Shown here: positions 1-7,152 of the stretch, piece by piece
Position numbering within the stretch: the stretch's first letter is position 1
Layout of the letters: each line of letters begins with the position of its first letter
DNA from: CAYQEC01 sp964569015
Lineage (GTDB): Bacteria > Actinomycetota > Acidimicrobiia > Spongiisociales > UBA5794
Reading direction: 5' to 3'
Assembly: GCA_964569015.1 (NCBI GenBank)
Contig: CAZMSN010000019.1
Coordinates: forward strand, 1 to 31,219
DNA length: 31,219 nucleotides
Notes under the pieces: generated by a model
What the model was told of the DNA's origin: nothing
The model's input: only the letters and a program-made list of their open reading frames with translations
Databases searched by the model: none
Program-made: the position numbers and the translations under genes

Positions 1-233
1 ATCATCCACGGGATCGGGCCCCAGAAGTAGGAGAGGAACTTGAGGACCGGGTTCTTCTTCTCCTTGGGCAGCTCGTTGGGGCCGGCGGTGTCGAGGCGAC
101 GCTGCGCCTCCGCGCTCGTGAGGCCATCCGGAGGTGCCTGGAGGCGGTCTCGAAGCGCACCCACCGACAGTTTGGCGACGTCCTCGACGCCCGCCACCGT
201 TGGTGCGCCACCTTCGTCGGCCTTGTCGCCCAG
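1..233 (-). CDS. P-type cation-transporting ATPase (proton-pump-like), N-terminal part only
   Basis: This is the start of a gene that leaves the window at the left edge. Reading the minus strand from about 233 to 1 gives a cation-transporter ATPase N-terminal region. The visible motifs are GLTSAEAQRRLDTAGPNELP followed by KEKKNPVLKFLSYFWGPIPW, the end of the cytoplasmic N-domain running into the first membrane segment. The FxxxFWGPIPWM run is typical of P3A plasma-membrane H+-ATPase-like pumps, so proton or cation export is the likely role. The catalytic DKTGT site lies outside the window. There is no ATG between the in-frame TGA upstream and the conserved region. Candidate starts are CTG at 233, preceded by a strong GGAGGAGG four bases away, and GTG at 197, which has a poorer ribosome site. 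The family call is firm and the start is uncertain. It is divergent from the lipoprotein at 471. Confidence 0.8.
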   Translation of the reverse strand, partial: MGDKADEGGAPTVAGVEDVAKLSVGALRDRLQAPPDGLTSAEAQRRLDTAGPNELPKEKKNPVLKFLSYFWGPIPWM

Positions 234-458
234 TGTTCCTCCTCCGGCGCCGGCATGCTCCAGCCTAGATGCGCTCGGTGAGTCTCAGCGTGGCCGCGGG
301 CGGCGGGCGCGACCATTAGCGGGGACGTTTCGACGGTAGTGGTCGGCTTCGTGGGCAGCGGGAGTGGTGTGGCCGGGTCCGGGGGTGATCTCGCAGCGGA
401 AGCATCGAGTACGGCAACTGCCGGCAGACGAATCACCGCGCCGATCAACCGAGTTTGC

Positions 459-470
459 GATACTGGTGCG
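459..470 (+). promoter_or_regulatory. Possible -10 box giving a leaderless transcript
   Basis: GATACT at 459-464 ends six bases before the ATG at 471, so transcription would begin at or next to the start codon. No ribosome binding site is visible before this ATG, which fits a leaderless mRNA. No convincing -35 is seen. Confidence 0.35.
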
Positions 471-1832
471 ATGAGACGCATCACACTGGCAATCGCACTC
501 ATCCTGCTGCTCGTCGCGTGCGGAGACGGGGAAGGCACCAGCACCACCGGTGAGGAGACCTCCTCCACGGCCGAGGCGACCACCACCGAGGCCCGATCGA
601 CGACCGAGGTGACCACCACCACTGAGGCCGCGTCGACGACCGAGGCGACAGCCACCACCGAGGCGGAGACCACGACCACCGAAGCGGCCACCACCACCAC
701 CACCGAGGTGACCACCACCACCGACCCGGTCACCGTCGACCCCGGTCTGCCATCGGCCGAGAGCCGATCACTGATCCCGTGGTCCGATGTGGGCACGGGC
801 TGGCATGTGGCGCTCTACGACGCGTCGGACGTCGATCCGATCACAGATGGCCCCGTGGTCCTCTACCTGGTGAGCCCCGATGGCACCCGCTACGAGGCGG
901 CGTCATGGGCGCCCGACGATCGCCCCTGGGAGCTGCACGACGTGCGGCCCGACGGCACCGCAGCCATCGTCGTCGGCATGGATCCTGTGAGCCACGACAC
1001 CGTGTGGGAGCTGGTCAATCTCACCAGCGGCAGCAAACAGGTCGTCCACACCGCCGGTTTCCCCGAGAACACATACTCGCGGGGCCCGGAAGTGAAGTTC
1101 ACCCGGCCGACCGGAACCAACCTGGTCGTCTATCGCAGCGACGGGACCGACGAGTGGATCGAACGCCACAGCACCTCCGGAACCACGCTGGCGACGGTGT
1201 ACACCCAAGACCGCATCGACGGCGAATCGCTCCTGTCGCTGTACGGGCAGAGCGGAGTCACGATCCTGGTCAAACACCACGGCGGCATCGCCTACATCCA
1301 GAACGACGGGACCCTGATCAACGAGGTCTGGATCCCGATGGACCACGACTGCGACCCCGTCAAGTGGTGGGATTCCGACACGTTCCTCGCCGCCTGCCGT
1401 GGCGGCCCCGCCTCGGCGCCCCATGAGTGGTATCACCAGCTCTGGCTGCTGGAAACCGACGGCACCGCAGGCAGTGCCCTGACCTCGATCCCCACCGGCT
1501 CGGTGGACGTGGTCGACTTCGGCTATGTCTCGGCCTATCAAGCCGGCTCCGACACCCTCCTGCAATGGGCGGGTGACTGCAGTGCAGGCGCCGCATTCGT
1601 GCTCCAGCCCGACGGGTCCGGGGTCTTGTTGTCGATGCCTTGGTTCAGCGGGGAGGGCTACCGCATCACCGACGTCGTCTCCGGCCAGATGGGCGTGTAC
1701 TCGTGGGCGGCCTGCGGAGAGGAAGACGGTGCGCTCGCTGCTGCCTCCCCTGGTGGAGCATTCCTCCACCAGCTCGTGCCCCTCATCGCCGACACCAGGG
1801 GTGTGATCGCGGTGTTGCCGGTCGGTCCCTAG
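471..1832 (+). CDS. Lipoprotein with Thr/Glu-rich linker and beta-propeller-like domain
   Basis: The ATG at 471 gives 453 residues. An in-frame extension upstream to 339 is unlikely because the signal peptide begins exactly at 471 (MRR, then a hydrophobic run to LLVAC). The lipobox puts Cys17 as the lipidated residue, so the protein should be anchored on the outer face of the membrane. Residues about 20-85 are a low-complexity linker of TTE/TTTE units (DNA 541-730 is correspondingly repetitive). The remaining ~360 residues have Trp/Asp/Gly-rich strand-turn patterns such as LVSPDGTRYEAASW, RPDGTAAIVVG and LVVYRSDGTDEW, which look like TolB/WD40-type propeller blades. No enzymatic motif is visible. 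The function is unknown; a cell-surface binding or sensing role is only inference. It is divergent from the P-type ATPase and 157 bp upstream of the histidine kinase. Confidence 0.8.
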   Translation: MRRITLAIALILLLVACGDGEGTSTTGEETSSTAEATTTEARSTTEVTTTTEAASTTEATATTEAETTTTEAATTTTTEVTTTTDPVTVDPGLPSAESRSLIPWSDVGTGWHVALYDASDVDPITDGPVVLYLVSPDGTRYEAASWAPDDRPWELHDVRPDGTAAIVVGMDPVSHDTVWELVNLTSGSKQVVHTAGFPENTYSRGPEVKFTRPTGTNLVVYRSDGTDEWIERHSTSGTTLATVYTQDRIDGESLLSLYGQSGVTILVKHHGGIAYIQNDGTLINEVWIPMDHDCDPVKWWDSDTFLAACRGGPASAPHEWYHQLWLLETDGTAGSALTSIPTGSVDVVDFGYVSAYQAGSDTLLQWAGDCSAGAAFVLQPDGSGVLLSMPWFSGEGYRITDVVSGQMGVYSWAACGEEDGALAAASPGGAFLHQLVPLIADTRGVIAVLPVGP

Positions 1833-1989
1833 GCCCAACCGGTCGCAACCGAGATGCGGGTGCTTGGTGGCCGAGGCGCTCGGCTGGGCCCGAATCCGCC
1901 GGCCGCAGCGGTTGTTGGCGAAACCTGTCTCTCCAGTCTCGCCCCGTGAGTGCCGATGCATCACTAGTCAACCTGGAATCGGGCGACCG

Positions 1990-3567
1990 GTGCACGATAT
2001 CGACCTCTCAGTGGCTTCCGACTCGGTAGCGATTCATCGCAGTGTGTTCCACGGCGCCCCTGTCGGTTTGCTCGTCCTCGACCAGGAGCGCCGCGTCGTC
2101 GAAGCCAACGCGGCGGCGATCCGCGCTCTGGGCCACGGCGAGAGCCCCATCGAGGGACGGTCTTTCCTCGAGTTGTTCTCCGAGGACTCGACGGAACGCA
2201 TCGGCGAGGCGATCGAAGACGGGTTGGCGTGCGGCGGCCCTGTCCTGGGCTTGTGGGTGACGACGGTCGACGGCACCCCCGTCACGCTGGACGTGATGTC
2301 GGTCTCGGCGGAGCACGGGCCGTGGCTGGTGGCCCAAGTCCGCCACCGCGACGACGCCGGGGAGACCAAGCGGCGCTTGCACGACGAGAAGCAGCGCCAT
2401 CACACCCTGTTCATGTGGGCCCCGGTGGCGCTGCGCGAGGAAGACTTCTCGGCGGTGGAAAACTGGCTCGACGGGTTGCGGCTCAGCGGCGTCACCGACC
2501 TGCCCGCCTACATGGATGAGCATCCCGACGAGGTCAGGAGCGCCATCCTCAGCATCAAGACCACTCGGGTGAACCACGCGGCGGTGCGCCTCCTCAAGGC
2601 ACCCGATACACAGGAGATCATGCGCGGCTTTCGTGAGGCGGAACTGACGGGCCCGGTCGTCGATTCCTTCAAGAACCAGTTCGTGGCGATCTGGAACCGG
2701 GAGGACTACTACGAGGCTGAGTTCGTCGGCATGAACTACGAAGACGAGCCCTTCGAATGCCGCGTCAACTGGGCGATTCCCAGGATCGACGGCGTGCTCG
2801 ATCTCTCTCGCATGGTGGTCGCCCTGCTCGACCTCACCGACCTGCGGGCCACCGAGCGGCGCCTGCGGCGGCTCGTTGACGACAAGGACAGGTTCATTGC
2901 CACCGTCAGCCACGAGCTGCGCACGCCGCTAGCGTCGGTGCTCGGTGTCTCCGAGGAGCTGTCCGACCGGTGGGATCACTTCGATCGGGGAGAGGCGCAG
3001 GAGCTGGTTGGTCTCGTCGCCGCCCAGGCCACCGACTTGGCGATGCTGGTGGAGGACCTGCTGGTGGCCGCTCATCTCGAGACGAGCACGATCACGGTGA
3101 GGACCGAGCCCGTTGACCTGCGCGCCGTGTGCGAGGCCGCCATCGCCGAATGTGGCCGGACCGACGCCGGCGCCGACGGGGTGGTGCTGGCGGGGGAGGA
3201 TCAGATGGCACTCGGCGACGCCCCGCGGGTGCGTCAGATCGTGAGGAACCTCGTCTCGAATGCGGTGAAGTACGGCGGGGACCACATCTCGGTGGAGCCC
3301 GGCTACCGGTCGCGTCCGAGCGTCGCCGTCATCGACGACGGCGAGGGCATCCCGCTCGAGCAGCGGGAATCGGTCTTCGATGCCTACTACCGGCGAGATC
3401 GGGACACGCAGATCGTCGGATCGCTCGGGCTCGGGCTGGCGATCTCACGTGAGCTCGCCCGCTGTATGGGCGGCGACCTCACCTACCACTACCAGGACGG
3501 CCGCAGTGTGTTCCTGCTGGACCTTCCCGTGTTGCCTTCGCCGGAGCCTGCCGGCGAGGCCGGTTAG
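1990..3567 (+). CDS. Soluble PAS-PAS sensor histidine kinase
   Basis: From the GTG at 1990 this encodes 525 residues. Alternative in-frame TTG/GTG starts at 1864/1867 would add about 42 residues of unconserved sequence. Residues ~13-125 form a PAS domain (HGAPVGLLVLDQERRVVEAN). Residues ~135-285 are a second PAS-like module (FMWAPVALREEDF ... DLPAYMDEHPDEV ... LLKAPDTQEIM). The HisKA dimerisation helix carries phospho-acceptor His308 in FIATVSHELRTPLASV. The ATPase domain shows the N-box QIVRNLVSNAVKYG (Asn420/424), the G1 box DDGEGIP and the G2 box GSLGLGLAISRELA, so all catalytic parts are present. There is no transmembrane segment, so it should sense a cytoplasmic cue. No response regulator lies within the window, making it an orphan here. 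The next gene is the DUF2007-like protein, 35 bp downstream and possibly co-transcribed. Confidence 0.9.
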   Translation: MHDIDLSVASDSVAIHRSVFHGAPVGLLVLDQERRVVEANAAAIRALGHGESPIEGRSFLELFSEDSTERIGEAIEDGLACGGPVLGLWVTTVDGTPVTLDVMSVSAEHGPWLVAQVRHRDDAGETKRRLHDEKQRHHTLFMWAPVALREEDFSAVENWLDGLRLSGVTDLPAYMDEHPDEVRSAILSIKTTRVNHAAVRLLKAPDTQEIMRGFREAELTGPVVDSFKNQFVAIWNREDYYEAEFVGMNYEDEPFECRVNWAIPRIDGVLDLSRMVVALLDLTDLRATERRLRRLVDDKDRFIATVSHELRTPLASVLGVSEELSDRWDHFDRGEAQELVGLVAAQATDLAMLVEDLLVAAHLETSTITVRTEPVDLRAVCEAAIAECGRTDAGADGVVLAGEDQMALGDAPRVRQIVRNLVSNAVKYGGDHISVEPGYRSRPSVAVIDDGEGIPLEQRESVFDAYYRRDRDTQIVGSLGLGLAISRELARCMGGDLTYHYQDGRSVFLLDLPVLPSPEPAGEAG

Positions 3568-3602
3568 CATCCGGGTCTCGATCGCCGGACCCCGAGGCAC
3601 CT

Positions 3603-3818
3603 ATGTCACGCCGCGACACCCTGGTTCCTATCGCCGAACTCGCCGACCGGGCCATCGCCGAGCAGGCGTGGGCACGGCTGGAGGAAGCCGGCATTCCCGC
3701 CAACGTGCTCAGCGACCCGGGTCCGCTCGGGGGCACGCCGGTGACCCGGATCGAGGTGGCCCGCATGCACGTGGATGAGGCGCAGCGCCTCATCCACGAT
3801 CTGGTGTTGGGGGAGTGA
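3603..3818 (+). CDS. Small DUF2007-like putative signal-transducing protein
   Basis: 71 residues from the ATG at 3603. The pattern LVPIAELADRAIAEQAWARL, EEAGIPANVLSD and IEVARMHVDEAQRLI matches the small DUF2007 (putative prokaryotic signal-transducing protein) fold. In that fold a compact alpha-beta unit begins with a strand, continues with a helix of the xxAExxxxxLExAGIPA type and ends with a VxxxDxxxAxxLI segment. It probably shares a transcript with the preceding histidine kinase (gap 35 bp). Family members have no firmly known activity; a role in signalling next to a kinase is inference. The repeat region starts about 30 bp after its stop. Confidence 0.7.
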   Translation: MSRRDTLVPIAELADRAIAEQAWARLEEAGIPANVLSDPGPLGGTPVTRIEVARMHVDEAQRLIHDLVLGE

Positions 3819-3861
3819 GGGGAGTAGGTCGGCTTCTTCAAGGGGGAACCGGCGAGCGGAG

Positions 3862-3951
3862 TGAGCCGAGGGGGGTGCAGGAACCCGATGCGCCGGAAGC
3901 ACCCTCCCCGACTCGGTCGCCACCTTCGGTGGCGTCTCGTCGGCCCTCCCT
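3862..3951. repeat. Repeat copy 1, left side of arabinose locus
   Basis: A ~90-bp unit beginning TGAGCCGAGGGGGGTGCAGG and ending CCCTCCCT recurs at 3985-4074 with three differences and a 123-bp period. It contains a 7-bp hairpin (CGCCACC, loop TTC, GGTGGCG at 3918-3934). A related 34-base core covering its start (3846-3879) matches 12880-12913 at 28 of 34 positions, in the same orientation. Short open frames here encode the same nonsense peptide twice and are not genes. Together with copy 2 this accounts for the 359-bp gap between 3818 and 4178. Confidence 0.85.
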
Positions 3952-3964
3952 CGAAAAGGGAGGG
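3944..3964. terminator. Hairpin, possible bidirectional terminator
   Basis: CCCTCCCT (3944-3951) and AGGGAGGG (3957-3964) form a perfect 8-bp stem with loop CGAAA. There is no T-run, so termination efficiency is uncertain. The place, between a plus-strand gene end (3818) and a minus-strand gene end (4178), suits a terminator for both. It is absent from the second repeat copy. Confidence 0.5.
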
Positions 3965-3984
3965 TGAAGGAGCGCGACACGCGC

Positions 3985-4074
3985 TGAGCCGAGGGGGGTG
4001 CAGGAACCCGATGCGCCGGAAGCACCGTCCCCGACTCGGTCGCCACCTTCGGTGGCGCCTCGTCGACCCTCCCT
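3985..4074. repeat. Repeat copy 2, left side of arabinose locus
   Basis: Second copy of the ~90-bp unit, again with the CGCCACC/GGTGGCG hairpin (4041-4057), which makes it a tandem pair with copy 1. The closing CCCTCCCT is kept but the matching AGGGAGGG arm is lost. From 4075 to 4177 no further structure was recognised. Confidence 0.85.
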
Positions 4075-4177
4075 GGAAGGTGTCGCATTTCGCGGCATGA
4101 GACCCGGTGAGGGTTTCGGAGTGCGAGCAGCCGCGGTCCGTTCTGTGCCGTCAGGGGGTGAGGTGCGCTGTCGTCGT

Positions 4178-5218
4178 CTACCGAACCGCGGCGGCTGTGC
4201 CGATGGTGCTCGCTCGGATGACTAGCTCGGTCTCCAGCACGGTATGCGAGGGGGTCGTTGCGCCCCCTTTGATCTGTGATAGGAGAGTGCGCACGGCGCG
4301 CTTCCCCATGTGCTGCAGCGGCTGGGCCACTGAGGTCAGCGGTGGCACGAACCATTCGGACTCGATGATGTCGTCGAACCCCGTCACGGCAATGTCCTTG
4401 GGGATTTGCAGCCCGCGCTCATGAGCCGCGTGCATTGCGCCGAGCGCCATCTGGTCGTTGCCCACCACGACAGCGTCCAGATCGGGGACACGATCGAGTA
4501 GAGCGATCATCGCCACAGCGCCGCTGCGAGGAGACCAGTCGCCGGCCTCGACCGCTCGATCGTCCGGCGTCAAGCCGTGGCGCTCGAGCCCTGTGCGCCA
4601 ACCGCCCTTGCGATCGATCGCCTCCTTCCACGTCTGAGGGCCCGCAATGTGCCCTATTCGCCGGCGGCCAATCGACACGAGGTGGTCGACCACCTGCTCG
4701 ATCCCTCCCCAATTGTCGACGGCGACGCTCGAGTACGCATTCGATGCTCCCGCCTTGACGAAGACGACGCTCTCTGTGCCCTCAGGAAGGGCCGCCTGAA
4801 TCCTCTCGACGGAGTGGCCCACGTCGGGAACCGACATGATGATGCCGTCAACATGTCGTTCGAGCAGAGATGAGATGGCAGACCCGGGATCCTCTTCCTC
4901 CATCTTGCGCAGCTCGTTGATCAGGACCGTCAATCCGTGTCGGGCGCACTCGTCAACGATGCCGGTCAACGTCTGCGCAGTGCCCACGTATCTCATCCCG
5001 GCAAGGAGAACCCCGATGGTATTGCTGCGCCGAGAAACCAAGCTGCGGGCCAGGGCACTCGGGCGATAGGCGAGCTCCGCGATCGCCGCCTCGACGGCAC
5101 TCCGCGTCGCCGGTGCGACATCGGGGCGATTGTTCAGGACTCGTGACACGGTCTGAGTCGAAACCCCGCAGTTCGAGGCGACATCTCTGATGGTGACCCT
5201 ACGAGGAGGGTAGGTCAT
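4178..5218 (-). CDS. LacI-family transcriptional repressor, probable arabinose regulator
   Basis: 346 residues from the ATG at 5218, with GGGAG upstream. Residues 8-30 are a LacI helix-turn-helix (VTIRDVASNCGVSTQTVSRV). The hinge helix PSALARSLVSRR (53-64) inserts in the minor groove at a central CpG in this family. Residues ~66-340 are the periplasmic-binding-like effector domain (NTIGVLLAG, DGIIMSVPD, HIAGP, AVVVGNDQMALGAMHAAHERG, AVTGFDDI, TSVAQPLQHMGKRAV). It is divergent from araBDA with 251 bp between, which points to control of that operon and probably itself. LacI-type arabinose regulators are known in actinobacteria (AraR of Corynebacterium glutamicum). The ligand here is inferred from context only. 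CG-centred operators suited to a LacI protein are at 5344-5369. Confidence 0.9.
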   Translation of the reverse strand: MTYPPRRVTIRDVASNCGVSTQTVSRVLNNRPDVAPATRSAVEAAIAELAYRPSALARSLVSRRSNTIGVLLAGMRYVGTAQTLTGIVDECARHGLTVLINELRKMEEEDPGSAISSLLERHVDGIIMSVPDVGHSVERIQAALPEGTESVVFVKAGASNAYSSVAVDNWGGIEQVVDHLVSIGRRRIGHIAGPQTWKEAIDRKGGWRTGLERHGLTPDDRAVEAGDWSPRSGAVAMIALLDRVPDLDAVVVGNDQMALGAMHAAHERGLQIPKDIAVTGFDDIIESEWFVPPLTSVAQPLQHMGKRAVRTLLSQIKGGATTPSHTVLETELVIRASTIGTAAAVR

Positions 5219-5286
5219 GCTGGTGGCTCCCGGCCGGCATCAGATTCTCGGTGTTTCAGAATGGCGGTGCTGTGGTGACAGGATCA

Positions 5287-5299
5287 ACGGTGCCACCGT
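5287..5299. promoter_or_regulatory. Perfect 13-bp palindrome between lacI-type gene and araB
   Basis: ACGGTG-C-CACCGT is an exact inverted repeat with a single central base. It overlaps the end of a TTGATC (minus strand, 5287-5282) that could be the -35 of the repressor gene. Its odd centre differs from the CG-centred operators nearer araB, so it may bind another factor. Confidence 0.4.
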
Positions 5300-5308
5300 G
5301 GCGGGACA

Positions 5309-5327
5309 CTACACCACAATGCTGTAG
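5309..5327. promoter_or_regulatory. Inverted repeat CTACA-N9-TGTAG
   Basis: Five-base arms CTACA (5309-5313) and TGTAG (5323-5327) lie in the middle of the divergent intergenic region. The arms are short and could be chance. It is listed because it sits between two other symmetric sites. Confidence 0.25.
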
Positions 5328-5343
5328 TACCGTCACCCGTCAT

Positions 5344-5383
5344 CGGTAACGATCTCGGTAACGATACCGGGATCGCTAACGGA
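5344..5383 (+). promoter_or_regulatory. Cluster of LacI-type operator repeats before araB
   Basis: CGGTAACGAT occurs at 5344-5353 and again at 5356-5365. A degenerate third copy, CGCTAACGGA, is at 5374-5383. The middle site extends to CGGTAACGATACCG (5356-5369), symmetric at 12 of 14 positions around a central CG, the geometry expected for LacI-family operators. The cluster occupies roughly -50 to -15 relative to the -10 box at 5386, where bound repressor would block RNA polymerase. The neighbouring LacI-type protein is the natural candidate. Confidence 0.65.
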
Positions 5384-5385
5384 AC

Positions 5386-5391
5386 TATAGT
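5386..5391 (+). promoter_or_regulatory. Probable -10 box of araBDA promoter
   Basis: TATAGT differs from TATAAT at one base. No good -35 stands 17 bp upstream; that interval is filled by the operator repeats. The transcript would carry a leader of about 70 nt to the araB ATG at 5470. Confidence 0.5.
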
Positions 5392-5426
5392 CATTTCAAT
5401 TCACCTGCGAACAGGACTGTCGAGGA

Positions 5427-5447
5427 GGGAAGGCGCGGTTCCTTCCC
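5427..5447 (+). promoter_or_regulatory. araB leader hairpin next to ribosome site
   Basis: GGGAAGG (5427-5433) and CCTTCCC (5441-5447) form a 7-bp stem with a 7-nt loop in the predicted mRNA leader. The araB ribosome site TTGGAGG (5454-5460) follows within ten bases, nine bases before the ATG. It could affect translation or mRNA stability; that is inference. Confidence 0.4.
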
Positions 5448-5469
5448 GCTCCTTTGGAGGGCTGGCAAC

Positions 5470-7152
5470 ATGATTCCGCAGAGGTCCCCCCGAGTAGCCA
5501 CTCTTGGTCTTGACTTCGGCACCGCGAGCGTGCGCGCTGTGGTTGTGGACTGCAGCTCAGGCGCCGAGCTGGGAGAGGGGGAGGCGCAGTACCGCCACGG
5601 AAGAGACGGAGTCGTCGGCGATCCGACCGATCCACAGGTCGCTCGGCAGGATGCGTCGGACTACCTGGAGGGGCTCCGATCCGCCGTCCGGGACGTGTTG
5701 GCCGCCGCAGAATCGGAGAGCGGCTTCGACCGCAGGGACATCGTCGGCATCGGAGTCGGAACGACCGGCTCGACACCGATACCCGTCGACTCTGACGGAC
5801 AACCTGTCGTGTTCGATCCCCGGTTCCGGAGCGATCCCACCGCGATGGCTTGGCTGTGGAAGGACCACACTGCGCACGCCGAGGCGGAGGAGATCACCGC
5901 GGCCGTGGCAGAGGCAAGGTTGCCGTACCTCGGCCCGTGCGGTCACACCTACTCCAGCGAGTGGTACTGGGCAAAACTGGCCCGGTACCTACGTTCGTCC
6001 TCGCCAGATCTCGTCGCCGCGACCGCGGGCTGGGTCGAACTGGCCGATTTCGTTCCCGGGTACCTGGTGGATCACCTCGACCCTGCCACCGTGGCTCGCG
6101 GGATCTGCCCAGCCGGGCACAAAGCCATGTACGACGACGAGTGGGACGGCCTGCCGTCGGGTGCATTCCTCGACAGCGTCCAGCCTGGCATGTCGGCGTT
6201 CCGCTACACCACCAAAGCGCAAGCGTCCGACACGAGCATTGGCGGCCTGAGCGCAGATATCGCGGCTGAGCTTGGGCTCCGCCCCGGCGTCGCAGTGGCG
6301 GCCGGGGCGTTCGACGCCCACGTTGGCGCCGTCGGAGCAGGAGTCGAAGAAGGCGTTCTTGTGAAGATCGTGGGCACCAGCACCTGTGATACGACGGTGG
6401 TGGCGGGAGACCGACCGCTGATCGAAGGATTGTGCGGCAGCGTTCCCGATTCGATCATCCCCGGCATGGTGGGTCTCGAGGCAGGGCAATCCGCGGTGGG
6501 CGACATCTTCGCCTGGTTTGCTTCGTCGCTGTCGCCTGGGCCATCCGGGACGAGCGACAGGCTCGAGGATCTGACCAGCGCTGCCGCCGAGCTCAAACCA
6601 GGGGCGAGCGGCCTGCTTGGGCTTGATTGGCACAACGGGAATCGGTCGGTCCTCGTCGATCCCCTTCTGTCAGGCCTGATGGTCGGCATGAGTCTGGCCA
6701 CGACCGCCCCCGAGTTCTATCGAGCGCTGATCGAATCAACGGCCTTCGGGGCGCAACGCATCATCGAGCAATTCGAATCGAGCGGAGTGCCTATCGACCG
6801 GCTCGTCCTGAGCGGCGGCATCGTCAAGAAGAACCCACTGCTCGTCCAGATCTACGCCGACGTCACGGATCGCCCGATCGAGGTTGCCGGGACGAGTCAG
6901 ACCTGCGCGGTTGGCGCCGCGATCCTGGCAAGTGTGGCGGCGGGTGTTCATGTCACGACGGAGGATGCCCAAGCCGTCATGGTGCCGCCTCCGGAACGAA
7001 GAGTCAGCCCGGACCCGGCCGCGGTAGCGGTCTACGGAGAGCTCTACCGGCTGTACCGGCGCCTTCACGACGCCTTTGGTGCCAACGGCGTCGGCGCTCT
7101 TTCCGACGTGATGAAGCGGCTGTTGGCCATTCGCAGATCGGTGACCGGATGA
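5470..7152 (+). CDS. araB: Ribulokinase (FGGY family)
   Basis: 560 residues, close to the usual ~560 of AraB. It phosphorylates L-ribulose with ATP to L-ribulose-5-phosphate in the cytoplasm. Residues 10-27 hold the phosphate-1 loop (LGLDFGTASVRAVVVD). GVGTTGSTPIPVD (95-107) is the ribulokinase form of the substrate region. PCGHTYSSEWYWAKL (156-170) is characteristic of AraB. GAFDAHVGAVGAG (279-291) contains the likely catalytic Asp282. GTSTCD (302-307) and LSGGIVKKNPLLVQIYAD (447-464) belong to the C-terminal ATPase lobe. The ATG at 5470 has GGAGG nine bases upstream. It is first in araB-araD-araA; its TGA overlaps the araD start by four bases, implying translational coupling. Control is probably by the divergent LacI-type protein. 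Confidence 0.95.
   Translation: MIPQRSPRVATLGLDFGTASVRAVVVDCSSGAELGEGEAQYRHGRDGVVGDPTDPQVARQDASDYLEGLRSAVRDVLAAAESESGFDRRDIVGIGVGTTGSTPIPVDSDGQPVVFDPRFRSDPTAMAWLWKDHTAHAEAEEITAAVAEARLPYLGPCGHTYSSEWYWAKLARYLRSSSPDLVAATAGWVELADFVPGYLVDHLDPATVARGICPAGHKAMYDDEWDGLPSGAFLDSVQPGMSAFRYTTKAQASDTSIGGLSADIAAELGLRPGVAVAAGAFDAHVGAVGAGVEEGVLVKIVGTSTCDTTVVAGDRPLIEGLCGSVPDSIIPGMVGLEAGQSAVGDIFAWFASSLSPGPSGTSDRLEDLTSAAAELKPGASGLLGLDWHNGNRSVLVDPLLSGLMVGMSLATTAPEFYRALIESTAFGAQRIIEQFESSGVPIDRLVLSGGIVKKNPLLVQIYADVTDRPIEVAGTSQTCAVGAAILASVAAGVHVTTEDAQAVMVPPPERRVSPDPAAVAVYGELYRLYRRLHDAFGANGVGALSDVMKRLLAIRRSVTG

Noticed and set aside
2..796. 264-residue open frame on the minus strand, Val/Ser-rich
   Set aside because: It is antisense to the TTE-coding repeat of the lipoprotein. 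Its left end is in a different frame from the real P-type ATPase reading, which has clear homology.
903..1964. 353-residue minus-strand frame opposite the lipoprotein gene
   Set aside because: A long antisense frame of the kind high GC produces; no motif or ribosome site, and composition unlike a real protein.
3862..4074. Possible CRISPR array
   Set aside because: Only two ~90-bp copies with a 33-bp interval, and no cas gene nearby.
3838..4100. Short frames with a repeated peptide in the 3.8-4.1 kb gap
   Set aside because: They follow from the tandem DNA repeat; both strands give similar peptides and no start site is supported.
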